A stretch of 64,000 bases of DNA from Allodiplogaster sudhausi (taxonomy: Eukaryota > Nematoda > Chromadorea > Rhabditida > Diplogasteridae): positions 186,001 through 250,000 of the forward strand of contig CALZFC010000053.1 in assembly GCA_945643635.1 (NCBI GenBank), given 5' to 3'. Shown here piece by piece: positions 45,069-57,370 of this stretch. Under the pieces are notes generated by a model. It made no database searches and was not told the origin of the DNA. It worked only from the letters and a program-made list of their open reading frames with translations. The position numbers and the translations under genes were made by a program. Position 1 is the first letter of the stretch; each line of letters opens with the position of its first letter.

Positions 45069-47490
45069 ATGCTTTGCTTACTGCTCCTCTTCGTGGTTGC
45101 CGCCGTCTACATCATTTCTTTCTATCGCAATGTCCGCCGCTATCCAAAGGGCCCGTTGCCTCTTCCACTCATCGGCAATCTCTATCATGTCAGAGAGTTT
45201 AACAGAACACCAAACCATTCTTGGCAATATTTCTATTAAATTAATGTCTAAAACTTTAACGCTTATAACAATGCAAACATCTTTTACTCGTACATAAATT
45301 TCTAATTGTAAACGTACTTTATACTTATGAAAATAAATTGCGCATAACAATTAAATGCAAAAACAGGATCAAGAAGTAAAAAATTTTTTTCATTGTTTTC
45401 CTTTATAGTAAAATGCAAAGTTTAAATTTAAAAATATTGTTTAATAAGAAAACTAAAATTCAGGCAAAATAAATTTCATTTCGAAAACGCGATAAATTCA
45501 GCTTCGCCCGCACAACCTGCACGAGCAGCTGCATGCGCTGAGTGCCGAACATGGCTCGTGCTACACGCTCTTCCTTCCGAGACCGACCGTCATCTTCACC
45601 GAGTACTCTGTCATCAAAGAGGCACTCGTTACGCAAGGTGATGCACTCTTTTTAGACTTCTTACTTAGGTCTAAAGCGGCCAAAAACCTACAATTGATTT
45701 CGCGTATTTTTGCCTGACACTACGCCGAAAGTGCATTAATAGAGAACAATATGTGACCATAAATTGATGACGCAGGTGACCTATAATCTTGTGCAGGCGA
45801 GCACTTCGCGGGCCGCTGGCACGGCATGCCCGACTCGCTGTTCCTGGCGACTCCGCAGACGGGCGTCCTGTTCTCGGACGGGCCGGTCTGGCAGCGGCAG
45901 AGACGAGTCGCGCTCAGAATCATGCGGGACTTTGGCGTCGGACGAACGCTCATCGAGGAAAAGGCGGGAACATTTTGAATTTGAATTTCATATATAATAT
46001 TTAAATTTATAAAAATGCTGTATAAGGCATCTCCTTCAGATCAACCGCTCGCTTGGCGAACTGCTGGACGAAGTCAAGAATCTGAACAGCGCAAAGCCTG
46101 TCGACCTCGGCCTTCCGATTCAGGTGAAGATAAATGTGAATAAAAAAAATAAATAATTTGAATGACATTTGAATTTCCCGCCCAGCTCTGCGTCGGGAAT
46201 GTGATAAACGAGATTCTCTTCGGCTTCCACTACAAGTACACGGACACGGCGCGCTTCGAATACTTTGTCGATGTCATTGCGCAGCATATGCTACTTGTCA
46301 AGGTGAATATCTTGCATGATTCATATGAAATGCATGGTGATTTCTTGCAATTAACAACTCTACAAAATAAAAGTTCATCAACAGTAAGCAGTTTGCTATC
46401 CCGAATGATTATAGCCTCCTAAAGGTGTTGCAATTTTACGGGCCGTGTTTGAAAGACGAAAAACATTAATTAAAACCTTCTTGCAATGAAAGAAATAGTC
46501 GCCTCTGACGCGGGGCTGGTACTATTAGAGGCGATGCAGGACTGCACATTCTAGGAGAGCTTCGCCGTCCTCCTCGTGCAAGCGTGGCCCTGGCTCCGCC
46601 ACGTCCCCGTCCTTGGCTACTATGGCTATGATGCGATGGTCCCGAACATTCAAAAGGTAGGGAAGGGAGAACTATGTCTTTAAAGGAGGATGACCATCGA
46701 TCATGTGAATGAGTACACTCATTGTCACATACTGTTTTACAGGCTGCGTGAAAATAGCACATACTTATACTTTACTTATACTTTACCAATTTTATATCTC
46801 ACATAATGTTTCATTGACCACCCTCCCTTGACAGAACTTCTTTGGCTTTTCTAAAAAATAATGAATATGCACACTTCAAAGGTGAACGATAATTTTACAT
46901 GTATACGGTATGAACGATGAGACGGAAGTTCAAATTGCCTTTCTACAGTACCACGTCTTCATCGAGGACCAAGTGCGCGAGCAGATGGAAGAGTACGAGA
47001 AGAGCGGGCGGGAAGAGGAGGACGAGCCGGCCAACTTTGTCCACGCCTACTTGGCAGAGCAGAAGCGTGCACCAGAGGGCGAGCTCGAGTCAGGAAATAT
47101 ATTGATTAGAAATATTTTTAACCTATGATTAACTATACTAATAAACACAGAATTAATAATAACAATAGTAATGTGTAAATGTTCATATTCATCACGTTGT
47201 TTAGATATTTTTTTGCTTTCATTCCCAATATCGTCAGATAATTCTCTCTTCCTCTCTCTCTCTCTTTCTCCATCTATCTTTCTCTCTCTTCCTCTCTCTT
47301 TCTATCTCTCTCTATCTCTCTCTTTTTCTCTATCTCTCTCTCTCTTCTTTCTCTCTCTCTCCGCTGTTGCAGCATGGCAAACCTGGTGCAGATTTGCCTC
47401 GACTTCTGGCTGGCCGGCATGGAGACGACGTCGACCACGCTGCGGTGGGCGCTGCTCTATCTCATGAAGTATCCGGATGTTCAGGTCTCT

Positions 47491-47527
<37 letters not shown>

Positions 47528-48158
47528 TCCTCACTCTGTCTCTCTCTTTCTCTATCTTCTTCTCAATTTCTCTCCATTCCTACCCTCTCTTTATCCCTTC
47601 ATCTCCCAACCTCCAGGAAGAGATGGCTGCTGAGCTTGCGTCTGTCCTGGGTGCTCCCTCCCCCTCCTCCCGCCCCGTCGCCCTCTCCGACCGGCCGTCT
47701 CTTCCCTTCTCCAACGCTGTCATTCTGGAGATCCAGCGAGCATGCAACATGGTGCCATTTGCTATACTCCATCGATGTTAGAATCACTTGAATTAATTAT
47801 GAGCTGCTCTCGATACCTTCCCGTCCTTTCAATTAATCCTGCTGGCCTTTCGCATGAATTTGATATTTTTCCTTCATTGTCACATTAGAAATTGGAGAGA
47901 ATAGCAGGCCTAAAAATAACAGCAAAAAAATTGAGTATAAATCTTAATTATACATTTAACAGGCACTCGTGACAGCGTCGTGGCCGGCCACGTGATCCCC
48001 GAGGACACGCTGGTCATGCCGCAGTTTCATTCTGTCCTCGGGCACGACGAGGCATTCGAGGAGGCCGAGGAGTTCAGGCCGAGGAGATTCCTGGGCGACG
48101 ATGGAAAGACCATGAGGAAGGTGAGGAAAATGACATGAGAGAGAAAGATGGTATGCGA

Positions 48159-48195
<37 letters not shown>

Positions 48196-48242
48196 CGCGC
48201 GAGAGAGAGAGAAAACGGGAGACATAAGAAAGACTGCGAGAG

Positions 48243-48284
<42 letters not shown>

Positions 48285-49042
48285 GAAAGCGAGCTTAAGA
48301 TTATATCCAGATATAGTGAATTAGATCGCAAAAAAGGTGTTAGAATCAAGAATGCGGAGATGCTCATATTACATATTTCATTTTGATGCCAGGAAACCAC
48401 CTGGCATTCTTCATGGTTTTATATCATTGAGAAAAATGGTAGGAAAACACAGGAGAGACAGAGAGAGAAAGAGAGATTTAGAGAGAAAGAGAGATTTAGA
48501 GAGAAAGAGAGAGAGAGAAAGTGAGAAATATGTATATATACATAGAGAGAAAGAGAGAAAGAGAGAGACGGGAGACGAGAGCTTATATGATTCTCTTAAG
48601 GACACAGTCGAGCGTCTGATTGCATTCGGCATGGGCAAACGGCAGTGCGTCGGCGAGGGACTCGCGAGGGTTTCTTTCTTGCTCTTTTTTTAAAATTAAA
48701 TTAACGGATTTTATTTATATATATCTTTTATTTACAAAAAAATTACCTTATATACCCTTTAATCACCCCGTGGGGCACAATAATATTTTTGCTGATACAT
48801 ATGTCAACTAAATTAGTACCTGATATTATAATTATTAAATTAGTTGGATCAGATAAGAATAAAAGATGAAAAATAAAAAAAATATTTAAAAAAAATTCCT
48901 CCAGGCCGAGCTCTTCCTCATTCTGACTACTCTTGTCCACCGTTATCGATTCGCTCCGAATGGTCCGATTGACATGACGCCCGTCTTTTCGTCCGTTCTC
49001 GCGCCCAAGCCATACGATTGCTACGTTTCGACGAGGAATTAA
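45069..49042 (+). CDS. Cytochrome P450, CYP2-clan nematode type, first copy
   Basis: A haem-thiolate mono-oxygenase of the endoplasmic reticulum; the substrate cannot be told from sequence. Twelve exons join in frame to 500 residues, the usual family length: 45069-45188, 45502-45637, 45797-45963, 46040-46123, 46186-46302, 46555-46656, 46949-47088, 47373-47484, 47617-47776, 47963-48120, 48601-48669, 48905-49042. The N terminus is a membrane anchor (MLCLLLLFVVAAVYIISFY) followed by the proline hinge YPKGPLPLPLIGN. Also present are the I-helix AGMETTST (303-310), ExxR as EIQR (364-367), EFRPRRF, and the haem motif FGMGKRQCVGEG with Cys448. Exon 3 ends AAG|gcggga, a GC donor. TATTTCAG lies five bases before the ATG, so a 5' intron or trans-splicing is likely. 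Introns 7, 8 and 10 hold CT/GA runs. Confidence 0.95.
46679..46832. mobile_element. MITE in intron 6 of the first P450
   Basis: TTTAAAGGAGGATGACCATCGA at the left faces TTGACCACCCTCCCTTGA at the right. An equivalent lies at the same place in the third gene (60733-60903), so it predates that duplication. Confidence 0.6.
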
Positions 49043-49365
49043 GAGTGAAACAGCTTTAGAAGGGAAAAAAATTTAATCATAATTCTTTTTATCGATGCAT
49101 CACTCATTGTAATTCTGTGCTTCTTGTATTGTGTCCCTAGCAACGTTGCGCATCTTTTCAAGCGATATCACGATAAAATTTATACTCTATAGGAGCGTTG
49201 AAGTCTTATTACACTAGTCATTCTACTTTTTAAATTATTAATGGATCTATGCTACATGCATACATATCTGCATCCTAATGCGAATGCACTATGCTACCTG
49301 AGATACTTGAGATGTATATAGATACTGATAGTGACAAACTCGATTTTTAAGGACAAGGAATCGAA

Positions 49366-49797
49366 TCAGACGACGACATAAGTTATGATGAAGCCCGGCT
49401 GGTTGTAGCGAGTGTAGCCAATGATTGGCATGAGGGCGCCATCCGAGATCAGAGCGGCGTCGGCGCGGCAGCAGAATCTACACATAAAGAATGATAAATA
49501 AATAAATAAAAATAACTAATAAATAATTTTAATTGAAAATAAAATTTAAAAAATGCAATAACAAAACAAATAAACAATCAATAGAAGAGGAAAATTTCGA
49601 CAAATTGTAAATTATTTTTATACCGAGCACAAAGCTCTCAAAAAACGAGCAAAATACCAATAATTATGTTGTGTTAATTACAGCATAAAAATAATAATGA
49701 TAAATTATGAGATCAAATGGCCTCGAAAGCGCATCTTACCGAGGTCCGGTCAGAGAAGCCGGGCCGTTCTTCACCTCAACGCCGCGGTAAACGCAGC
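49366..49797 (-). pseudogene. Partial duplicate of gene Y (last two exons)
   Basis: Two minus-strand exons, 49797-49740 and 49477-49366 (TGA at 49366-49368), match gene Y at 63730-63673 and 63424-63307. They encode a segment from GCVYRGVEVKNGPASLTGPR through FCCRADA to a GYTRYNQPGFIITYVVV end. The second exon lacks two codons relative to the other copy. The next upstream exon (AYGGGACAE in gene Y) is absent, since homology ends near 49975. A fragment left at the duplication edge, converging on the P450. Confidence 0.7.
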
Positions 49798-50632
49798 CTT
49801 AAAAAGATGGTAATCAAAATAAATAAAACAAGGCTTCTAATACATTTTTTTAAACCAGTTGTCCTGTTTGTATTTAAAGAAAGAGAATAAATGGACGTTC
49901 GAATTGTCCATATCTCCCCTTGGCCATTTTGATGGTACGCCACTCCTTTAGAATATAACTTTCGTGTCAGAGAAAAAGACAAACATTCTTATTCCATATA
50001 GCCCTCCGGGAGCGCTGTCTCGCGAAACATGAGACAGCGCTATATGAAATAAGAATGTAAGAGTTCTCAAGGTTAGAGAAGGGCTGAGAGAGAGAGAGAG
50101 AGAGAGAGCACGAGAGAGCGGCAGCTAGAGAACCCGGTGAAAGAATGGAAAGAAAGACAGAAAAATTGAATAGAACGAATAAAGAGATAGCTAGCGACAG
50201 AGAATAGAAAGAGTCACAAAATGGAATAGACATAAGAAGCGCAAGATGGCTAAGAACTTGTGAACATGAAGAAAACTTCAAACATACATAATAAAGAAAA
50301 TAAAAGTCTTCCAGGAAAAATTCGTCGTTCCCATGAGGCTGCAAGGGCTGACAGTTTATTCCATTGTTCAGCACGTGAAGACATTGCTACATCTCACAAT
50401 AAGCGCATGTCCTGCATGTTTACTGTGTAGGACAAGTGTGAACGTTAAACTCTTTAAATCTAAAGAGATGTAATGAAAGAATGCGGCTTCATCCCCAGTA
50501 GCCTTTTTATTCAACTAATAATCTGCTTTACTTCTTTAATTCACCCTAAATTGGCATTTAAATGATTGATTGTCTTCAAAATCTGATTCAGACCAAGCTC
50601 ATCCGAGAGTTACGAATCCTCCGTGGCTGTGG
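49798..50632. repeat. Spacer, copy of 42880-43560 plus start of the dispersed repeat
   Basis: After the end of the gene Y fragment, 49985-50570 repeats the block at 42880-43560. From 50576 the dispersed repeat begins and is interrupted by the element at 50641. Confidence 0.6.
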
Positions 50633-50640
50633 GTTGTAAG

Positions 50641-50970
50641 CAGGGGTGGCCGGGGGCCGAAAATATCCGGCCCCGGCCCCCCTGGGTAGGCCCCGGCCCC
50701 TAAGGTCGGCCGAGGTCGGCCCCGGCCCCCAAGGTCGGCCCCGTGGGAGGCCCCAACCCCAAAGCTAGAAAAATTTCTTTAAAAAAATTTCGTGAGAGGG
50801 GAAAAATCCATCCAAAATTGAGAAAATGCGTATGCGCAATACATCTGTAACGCATACTGAATATAGCGTGGCTCATTTCATCATAAATTGGCTCATAATG
50901 GGGGTGAACTTTATTTAATTATCCACGGCCCCCGAGTGCCGGGGGCCGGGGCCGGGGCAGGCCACCCCTG
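50641..50970. mobile_element. 330-bp hAT-type MITE with exact target duplication
   Basis: The ends are CAGGGGTGGCC and its exact inverse GGCCACCCCTG. The host sequence GTTGTAAG occurs immediately left (50633-50640) and right (50971-50978), an exact 8-base target duplication as made by hAT transposases. Subterminal regions are very rich in GGCCCCGG; the centre is AT-rich. It interrupts the dispersed repeat that is whole at 19498-19690 and 43593-43780, so the insertion is younger than that repeat. Confidence 0.92.
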
Positions 50971-51034
50971 GTTGTAAGTCACGGAGGCACTTACTGACGG
51001 GTAATGCATGCGAAGAGGCAGCTCAATTTTGACT

Positions 51035-52432
51035 AATAGAGAGGACATTATTTATCAGTCACTATTTGCTATTCGGCTGGAGTACCGAAAAAGAGCCCTG
51101 GAGTCCGTTGAAAAGTCAATATTTTAGGGGGACATTTTCGCGGCTGTTATTGCTCGCGGATTGAACTTATCGCCACATGTTATATGCCATTCGATAGGTT
51201 TCGCGAAGGCGAACAACTATCCCTTACATCACCTTATGATGTATAGATTGTTTGATCTACTTTTTTATGTTCGAATATTTTGGCCACTTATTTGGCCTTG
51301 CTGCCAATTTACACTTTTTGGCGGATATATTTATTTCGATAGAGCGCAAAAATAGCTATCGGTTGATAGGTCAACCTTTAAGATTGGTTTTAGCATTTTC
51401 CAGAAATGAATTTTTTTATGTCATTTTCGCCAATTGGTTGTGCACGTCGAATGTCATGGGTCGCGGGTTCAAATCTGCGCGCGTGCAAACCCTTTTGCGG
51501 GCTTTTACCACGGGAAATCTGCAAAACAAACATCGATTCTGACCTTAGTGTGCTTCGTGGAGCAGAATGATGCATTGGATGAGTACGAAACATTAAGATT
51601 GCACGAAAAGTTGGATCTGTCAGTTTTGACGAGACCGCCATAGGAAAATCGATACTGTCATTGGTAGGGACGCCCTATCCAGATGTAATGGATGTATCTT
51701 GTAGAGAATTTTGTCGCGTACTGAACAGTATTATCCGCATACTTTTCTCGCTGAAAACGTTGAAAATACAGCGCTTTGAATAGTTTTAGGTCATTTTCTG
51801 ACAATTGCAGAAAAATCGAAAAATGCGTTATTTTCATGGAAATTGATATTTTTATGAAATATTTGTATTGAGATTTTATGAAAGGAACAAGCTGTATCGA
51901 ATGAAATGATGCATTTTATGTTACAACAAGAATTTAACTTCTTTTTCACGCATTCCTTGAATCCCACATCTCCGAGGTACGCCTATTCGAGCCTATGTTT
52001 TCCCCCCTTGGGGACCTCTACACCCAATGAAAAGAATATATGTTATACAGTTTTTAATGCTCTACATTTTACGATATAGCACCCACACACAAATGAGTAT
52101 AAGGTATTTAACCGTCAAATTCAAATATTAAAAGTAATTTTTCGATGTGAAAATGAAATAGTTGACTGAAACATCTTTTGTTTAGAATCTAACGATGATG
52201 TCAATAAAAAAAGAAAATTGAGAAATATTGAGTTTGAAGCGAGAAACGTCTATTCATAAAATATACATACTTTCAACTGTTCACACAAAAAAAATTTTTG
52301 AAAAAATTTTTTTAACCATTTAATCTTGCAAATGGGGCCCTGTGCCATGCCTGACTATATTTTCATACTCAAAATCCAACATCTGGATCTGGGACAGGCC
52401 CTACTGGAGGCATACAGAGAGGCTCTCTTAAT
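51035..52432. mobile_element. Single-arm relative of the foldback element
   Basis: It matches one arm of the element at 5096-7518, from the centre sequence GAGAGGACATTATTTATCAG to the outer end (CTACTGGAGGCATACAGAG, GGCTCTCTTAA). It preserves outer arm sequence that the 5-kb copy has partly lost, and the tRNA-like segment at 51428-51484. Overlapping small frames (51161-51355 and 51252-51542) match those of the other copy, but I see no transposase. Confidence 0.75.
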
Positions 52433-52756
52433 CTGCTGACCATCGAAGTATCTTATTTCTGAAAAAAAGTGGGAATATGTATGCACATACATAATTAAAA
52501 ATCAAGATGCTCAAAATAATATCATATATATATATATATATATATATCAGCAGCTTCAATTCATATTCTGCTTCAGTAGACTGCTGATTGTGAGCTCGTT
52601 TTGTCATTGATTGTGAGTTCCATCATTGCACAATATTGAACATAAACACATCAAGTTTTCCCCTTGCTTTTTGTGCCTATTTCGCACGCAGTTTCCCTCC
52701 TGCCTCTCTCTCTCTCTCTCTCTCTCTCGCTTTCTCCCTCGCTCTCTCTCTCTCTC

Positions 52757-52797
<41 letters not shown>

Positions 52798-53278
52798 TTC
52801 ACCTAATCGTTTCCTCTTCGTATTCTCTTTACTACCCGTCTCGCTCTCTTGCTATCTTCCACTCTCTTCCTCTTACTCACTCGTGTTCACCACGGACAGA
52901 CTCTCTGCTCACGCTACACCACAAATTTGCACAAGAAAACAGATCAGCACAGAATGGAAGGACCAGCGAGTGCACTTACTCTCATATAAGAAGAACGCGC
53001 GTTCAGACAGGCACTACTCATATAAGAGCCTTTAGTGGACAGATTGGAGTAATTCTCTTCCACTTTTCCCGCTTACTTGTAACTTGAGCATTGTCCTATT
53101 CAGGATCGAATTTACCATCTTACAATCAGTTCTTTGACAATTCTCTCTCTCATTCTCTGACTTGCTCTCTCTCTCACTCTCTCTCTCTCTATCAAGCCTT
53201 CTTAGTCGCTCTCTCACTTTCTTCTGCCTGCTTTTCTACATCTCCCTTTCCCATCTCGATCGTTCTATTTCAGCAAAG
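52433..53278 (+). promoter_or_regulatory. 5' flank of the second P450
   Basis: A (TA)n run lies near 52525-52548. From about 52600 the sequence follows 44380-45068 closely, with the CACAATATTGAACAT block, the CT microsatellite, the paired CTCATATAAGA motifs and the TATTTCAG acceptor before the ATG. It is probably the shared promoter region of two genes. Confidence 0.45.
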
Positions 53279-54541
53279 ATGCTTTCCTTACTGCTCCTCT
53301 TCGTGGTTGCCGCCGTCTACATCATTTCTTTCTATCGCAATGTCCGCCGTTATCCAAAGGGCCCGTTGCCTCTTCCACTCATCGGCAATCTCTATCATGT
53401 CAGAGAGTTGATACATATATAAACCATGAAAATGATCAATAAGCTCATGGTTGCTAAAATTCATTTGCCTTTAAAAAAACAAGTTTCAGGTATTTATTCT
53501 TTTTTTAAATCTTCTTTTTTTTGTAAGAAATATAGAAATGCAGACAAATTAAACTTCTTATTTCTACATCTGTTTGTATTAATGCAGCTTCGCCCGCACA
53601 ACCTGCACGAGCAGCTGCATGCGCTGAGTGCCGAACATGGCTCGTGCTACACGCTCTTCCTGCCGAGACCGACCGTCATCTTCACCGAGTACTCTGTCAT
53701 CAAAGAGGCACTCGTTACGCAAGGTTAGCAGCTAGCATGGAAGGAGTGGATATATTCGTACTTCCGAAAGAGTTAGAAGCGTTTATACATACATCCGAAA
53801 CTTATATAAATATTCGGAAAATCTAAAGGTTTTGCAAACATGCTGGCAGTTCCTGCTAAATACCCGATAAATAGTTCTCATTAAATCGTTACGGTATAAT
53901 CCTTCACAGGCGAGCACTTCGCGGGCCGCTTGCACGGCCCGCCCGACTCGCTGTTCCTGGCGACTCCACAGACCGGCGTCCTCTTATCGGACGGGCCGGT
54001 CTGGCAGCGGCAGAGACGAGTCGCGCTCAGAATCATGCGGGACTTTGGCGTCGGACGAACGCTCATCGAGGAGAAGGCGGGAATATTTTGAATTTGAATT
54101 TTATAATCAATATTGAAAATAAAATAAAAGAAACATACATTAAGTAAAAGTACTCTTTCTTCAGATAAATCGTTCGCTTGACGAGCTATTGAATGAGCTC
54201 AAGAGCGTCAATAGTGCAAAGCCTGTCGACCTCAACCTCCCGATTCAAGTCTCACAGCAATTTTAATATTTAACGAAATACATTTAATTTATTTTTCTTA
54301 CTCAATGCCAATTTTGGGAAAGTTCGTTGTAAATTCGGCTAAATAGTTACGCTAATATTTTTGTTTTTTTAGAGCATATCTAAACGTGAAAACAAATCGA
54401 AAATTTAAATTTCCCGCACAGCTCTGCGTCGGGAATGTGATAAACGAGATCCTCTTCGGCTTCCACTACAAGTACACGGACACGGCGCGTTTCGAGTACT
54501 TTATTGACATCCTCAATCAGCACTTGAAGATGGTCAAGGTG

Positions 54542-54582
<41 letters not shown>

Positions 54583-55904
54583 AGATAGAGAAAGAGATAG
54601 AAAGTGAGAGCGAGCGAGTGTTAGAGAGGTATAGAGGAAACAAGCAAATCGTAATAATTGAAGGATGGCTTCTCCGTCTTCCTCGTGCAAGCGTGGCCCT
54701 GGCTCCGCCACGTCCCCATCCTTGGCTACTATGGCTATGACGCGATGGTCGAGAACATTCAAAAGGTTTGATTTATCGAGTTATTGATTTTTTTTGTATC
54801 ATTATCCTAAACCCTATTCGAAACATCCACATTCATAAGCACGAAAAGTGACCGCTTCCAGAAGACGTGCTGCTTTAAAGGAAGTCTCCGGCGAATGTTT
54901 GGACAAGCAATTCAAAATAGGCATTTGACCCATGAAGTGTCCCGCACGGTAGGGCCTCAAGCTGCCAATGGCTAAAATATGCCTAGTTCTCTACCCATCA
55001 CGTTAAGGCTGTGATCCTCTAATTTCAGTGCTGCTGCCCTTGCACTCCCTCCATTATATGAAGAATATGATTCGGGTTTGGCTGGTTTTGTTATACACGG
55101 ATCTTTTTTCAAAATTGATGGATTTGGCGTTTTTGATGCGCTCTAGCGATACAAAGTAGGAGGGTGCTCAGATCTACAGTAGCCAATTCTCTACCCGTGA
55201 TATTTAAAATGAATATAACTCTGGAATGATGAGATGAAATACATTCAAACTTTCCCTATATAAGTTTTACGATAAGACGAACTGTTCCATGCTTAAAAAT
55301 GATATGTTAATTATTCGCCGGAGACCTCCTTTAAGGGAGAAAAAGTGTTTAATGGATGTGAAATACCCTAGTTTCGATAATTTAATATCGACAAATAATG
55401 ACGAAATACAAATCAGACAATTTAAGTACCACGTCTTCCTTTATCGAGGAATTTCAGAAAAATGGAATAGGCATATGGCATGAATGAATGAGACGGAAGT
55501 TCAATTTTCCTTTTTTACAGTACCACGTCTTCATCGAGGACCAAGTGCGCGAGCAGACGGAAGAGTACGAGAAGAGCGGGCGGGATGAGGAGGAGGAGCC
55601 GGCCAACTTTGTCCACGCCTACCTCAACGAGAAGAAGAAGGATGTGCATGGAGAGCTCGAGTCAGGGAGAAGGAATTATTATTCGCTCACTTTTTTTTGT
55701 AAATAAAAAAACATTTAGCAAAAAAAAAGGTAGAATTCAAATTGACCACTCGAATACAAATTCTCTAGTTGTTCCCCTTTCAGTACGCCAAACCTCGTGC
55801 AGATCTGCCTCGACTTTTGGCTCGCAGGCATGGAGACGACGTCGACCACGCTGCGGTGGGCGCTGCTCTATCTCATGAAGCACACGGATGTTCAGGTATC
55901 TTTT

Positions 55905-55942
<38 letters not shown>

Positions 55943-56131
55943 ATCTCTTTCGCTCTCTCTTTCATTCTCTCTCCACTTTCGCCCCTTGCTCAATCTATCA
56001 CTCTTACTTTTTCCTGACTCATTCGTGTTTCTATATCTCCATCTATCTGTCTTTGCCTTCCACGTTATATCTCCCCGTTCGTTTCTCACTCTCTCTCTCT
56101 CTCTCTCTCTTTATATCTCCCCGTTCGTTTC

Positions 56132-56172
<41 letters not shown>

Positions 56173-56895
56173 ATATCTCCCCGTTCGTTTCTCACTCTCT
56201 CTCTCCCTCTCTTTACCTCGTCCTCTTTCTTTTCTTGTGACTGTTTATGTCTCCACATCTACTCTAGCTAGTAACTTCAATAACTCAGCATCTTCCCAGG
56301 AAGAGATGGCTGCTGAGCTTGCGTCTGTCCTGGGTGCTCCCTCCCCCTCCTCCCGCCCCGTCGCCCTCTCCGACCGGCCGTCTTTTCCCTTCTCCAACGC
56401 TGTCATTCTGGAGATCCAGCGAGCATGCAACATGGTTCCATTCCTCGGGTTTCATCGAAGTTAGCTGACTACTCAATTCCAAATTAATCAGTAATTCATT
56501 CTTTTACTTTATGAAAAGGCATTTGGCAACATTTTCTGTAGTTCTTGCCAGATACATGGCATCAAGGTGCAAATTCAAGAATGGCCTTTTGTCTCCTTTA
56601 AGATTTCTGTTGCCTATCATCTTATCCAAAATCACTGATAATCTAGGCACTCGTGACAGCGTCATCGCAGGCCACAAGATCCCAGCGGACACGCTGACCA
56701 TGCCACAGATTCACGCCGTCCTCGCGCACGACGAAGCATTCGAGGCGGCAGAGGAGTTCAGGCCGAGGAGATTCCTGGCCGAAGATGGAAAGACGATGAG
56801 GAAGGTGAGCGAGAGATGAGAGAGAGAAGGGGAGGGGGGGGGGGTGGTAAATAGCTGTAACCGATTGAAAGCGAAGAAGGTAAGATAATTAGGAT

Positions 56896-56935
<40 letters not shown>

Positions 56936-57370
56936 AGAGAGAGAGATGACCTGCCTTTCTTCAGGACGTCATGGAACGCCTGGTCCAGTTCGGCATGGGC
57001 AAGCGCCAGTGTGTCGGCGAGGGACTCGCGAGGGTTCGAGGCTTTTTTTTTTATAGTTATATTGATATTGCATTGTTTCACGAATATATATTTCTACGGT
57101 TTTATACCAACCCTTTTTTCTAATTCTAAAGGATAACAGGATTTGTTTTTTCTTATTCCAATGGATAGCTTGATTCAAACCAGTAATTACTGGTTACATA
57201 AAAAAATATACGAATAAATAACTCGTCTGCAGGCGGAGCTCTTCCTCATTCTGACAACGCTCGTCCATCGTTATCGTTTCTCTCCGAATGGTCCGATTGA
57301 CATGACTCCAGTCTTTTCGACCGTTCTCGCGCCCAAGCCATATGATTGCTATGTCTCGATGAGGAAGTAG
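53279..57370 (+). CDS. Cytochrome P450, CYP2-clan nematode type, second copy
   Basis: A haem-thiolate mono-oxygenase, intact at 500 residues with the same twelve exon lengths as the first copy: 53279-53398, 53588-53723, 53910-54076, 54165-54248, 54422-54538, 54664-54765, 55521-55660, 55784-55895, 56300-56459, 56647-56804, 56965-57033, 57233-57370 (TAG). Key motifs are the anchor MLSLLLLFVVAAVYIISFY, YPKGPLPLPLIGN, AGMETTST, EIQR, EFRPRRF and FGMGKRQCVGEG. Differences from copy one cluster in likely substrate-recognition parts, for example GRLHGPPDS against GRWHGMPDS, and the PFLGFHRS region after the ExxR. Exon 3 again ends AAG|gcggga. Intron 6 carries a MITE and a stray TACCACGTCTTC exon-7-like start at 55426, followed by a 4-base insertion. 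Confidence 0.95.
54874..55335. mobile_element. MITE of the TCCGGCGAAT family in intron 6
   Basis: TTTAAAGGAAGTCTCCGGCG at the left is faced by TTATTCGCCGGAGACCTCC and TTTAA at the right. The interior (TTCAAACTTTCC, TAAGTTTTAC) matches elements at 21678-22236. Non-coding. Confidence 0.7.
56060..56215 (+). repeat. CT-rich minisatellite, three copies, in intron 8
   Basis: Units of ATATCTCCCCGTTCGTTTCT followed by (CT)n of varying length, at about 56069, 56112 and 56173. Confidence 0.8.

Noticed and set aside
51161..51643. Open frames in the foldback elements as a transposase
   Set aside because: Three short overlapping frames without catalytic motifs; conservation between copies is explained by recent duplication of the whole element.
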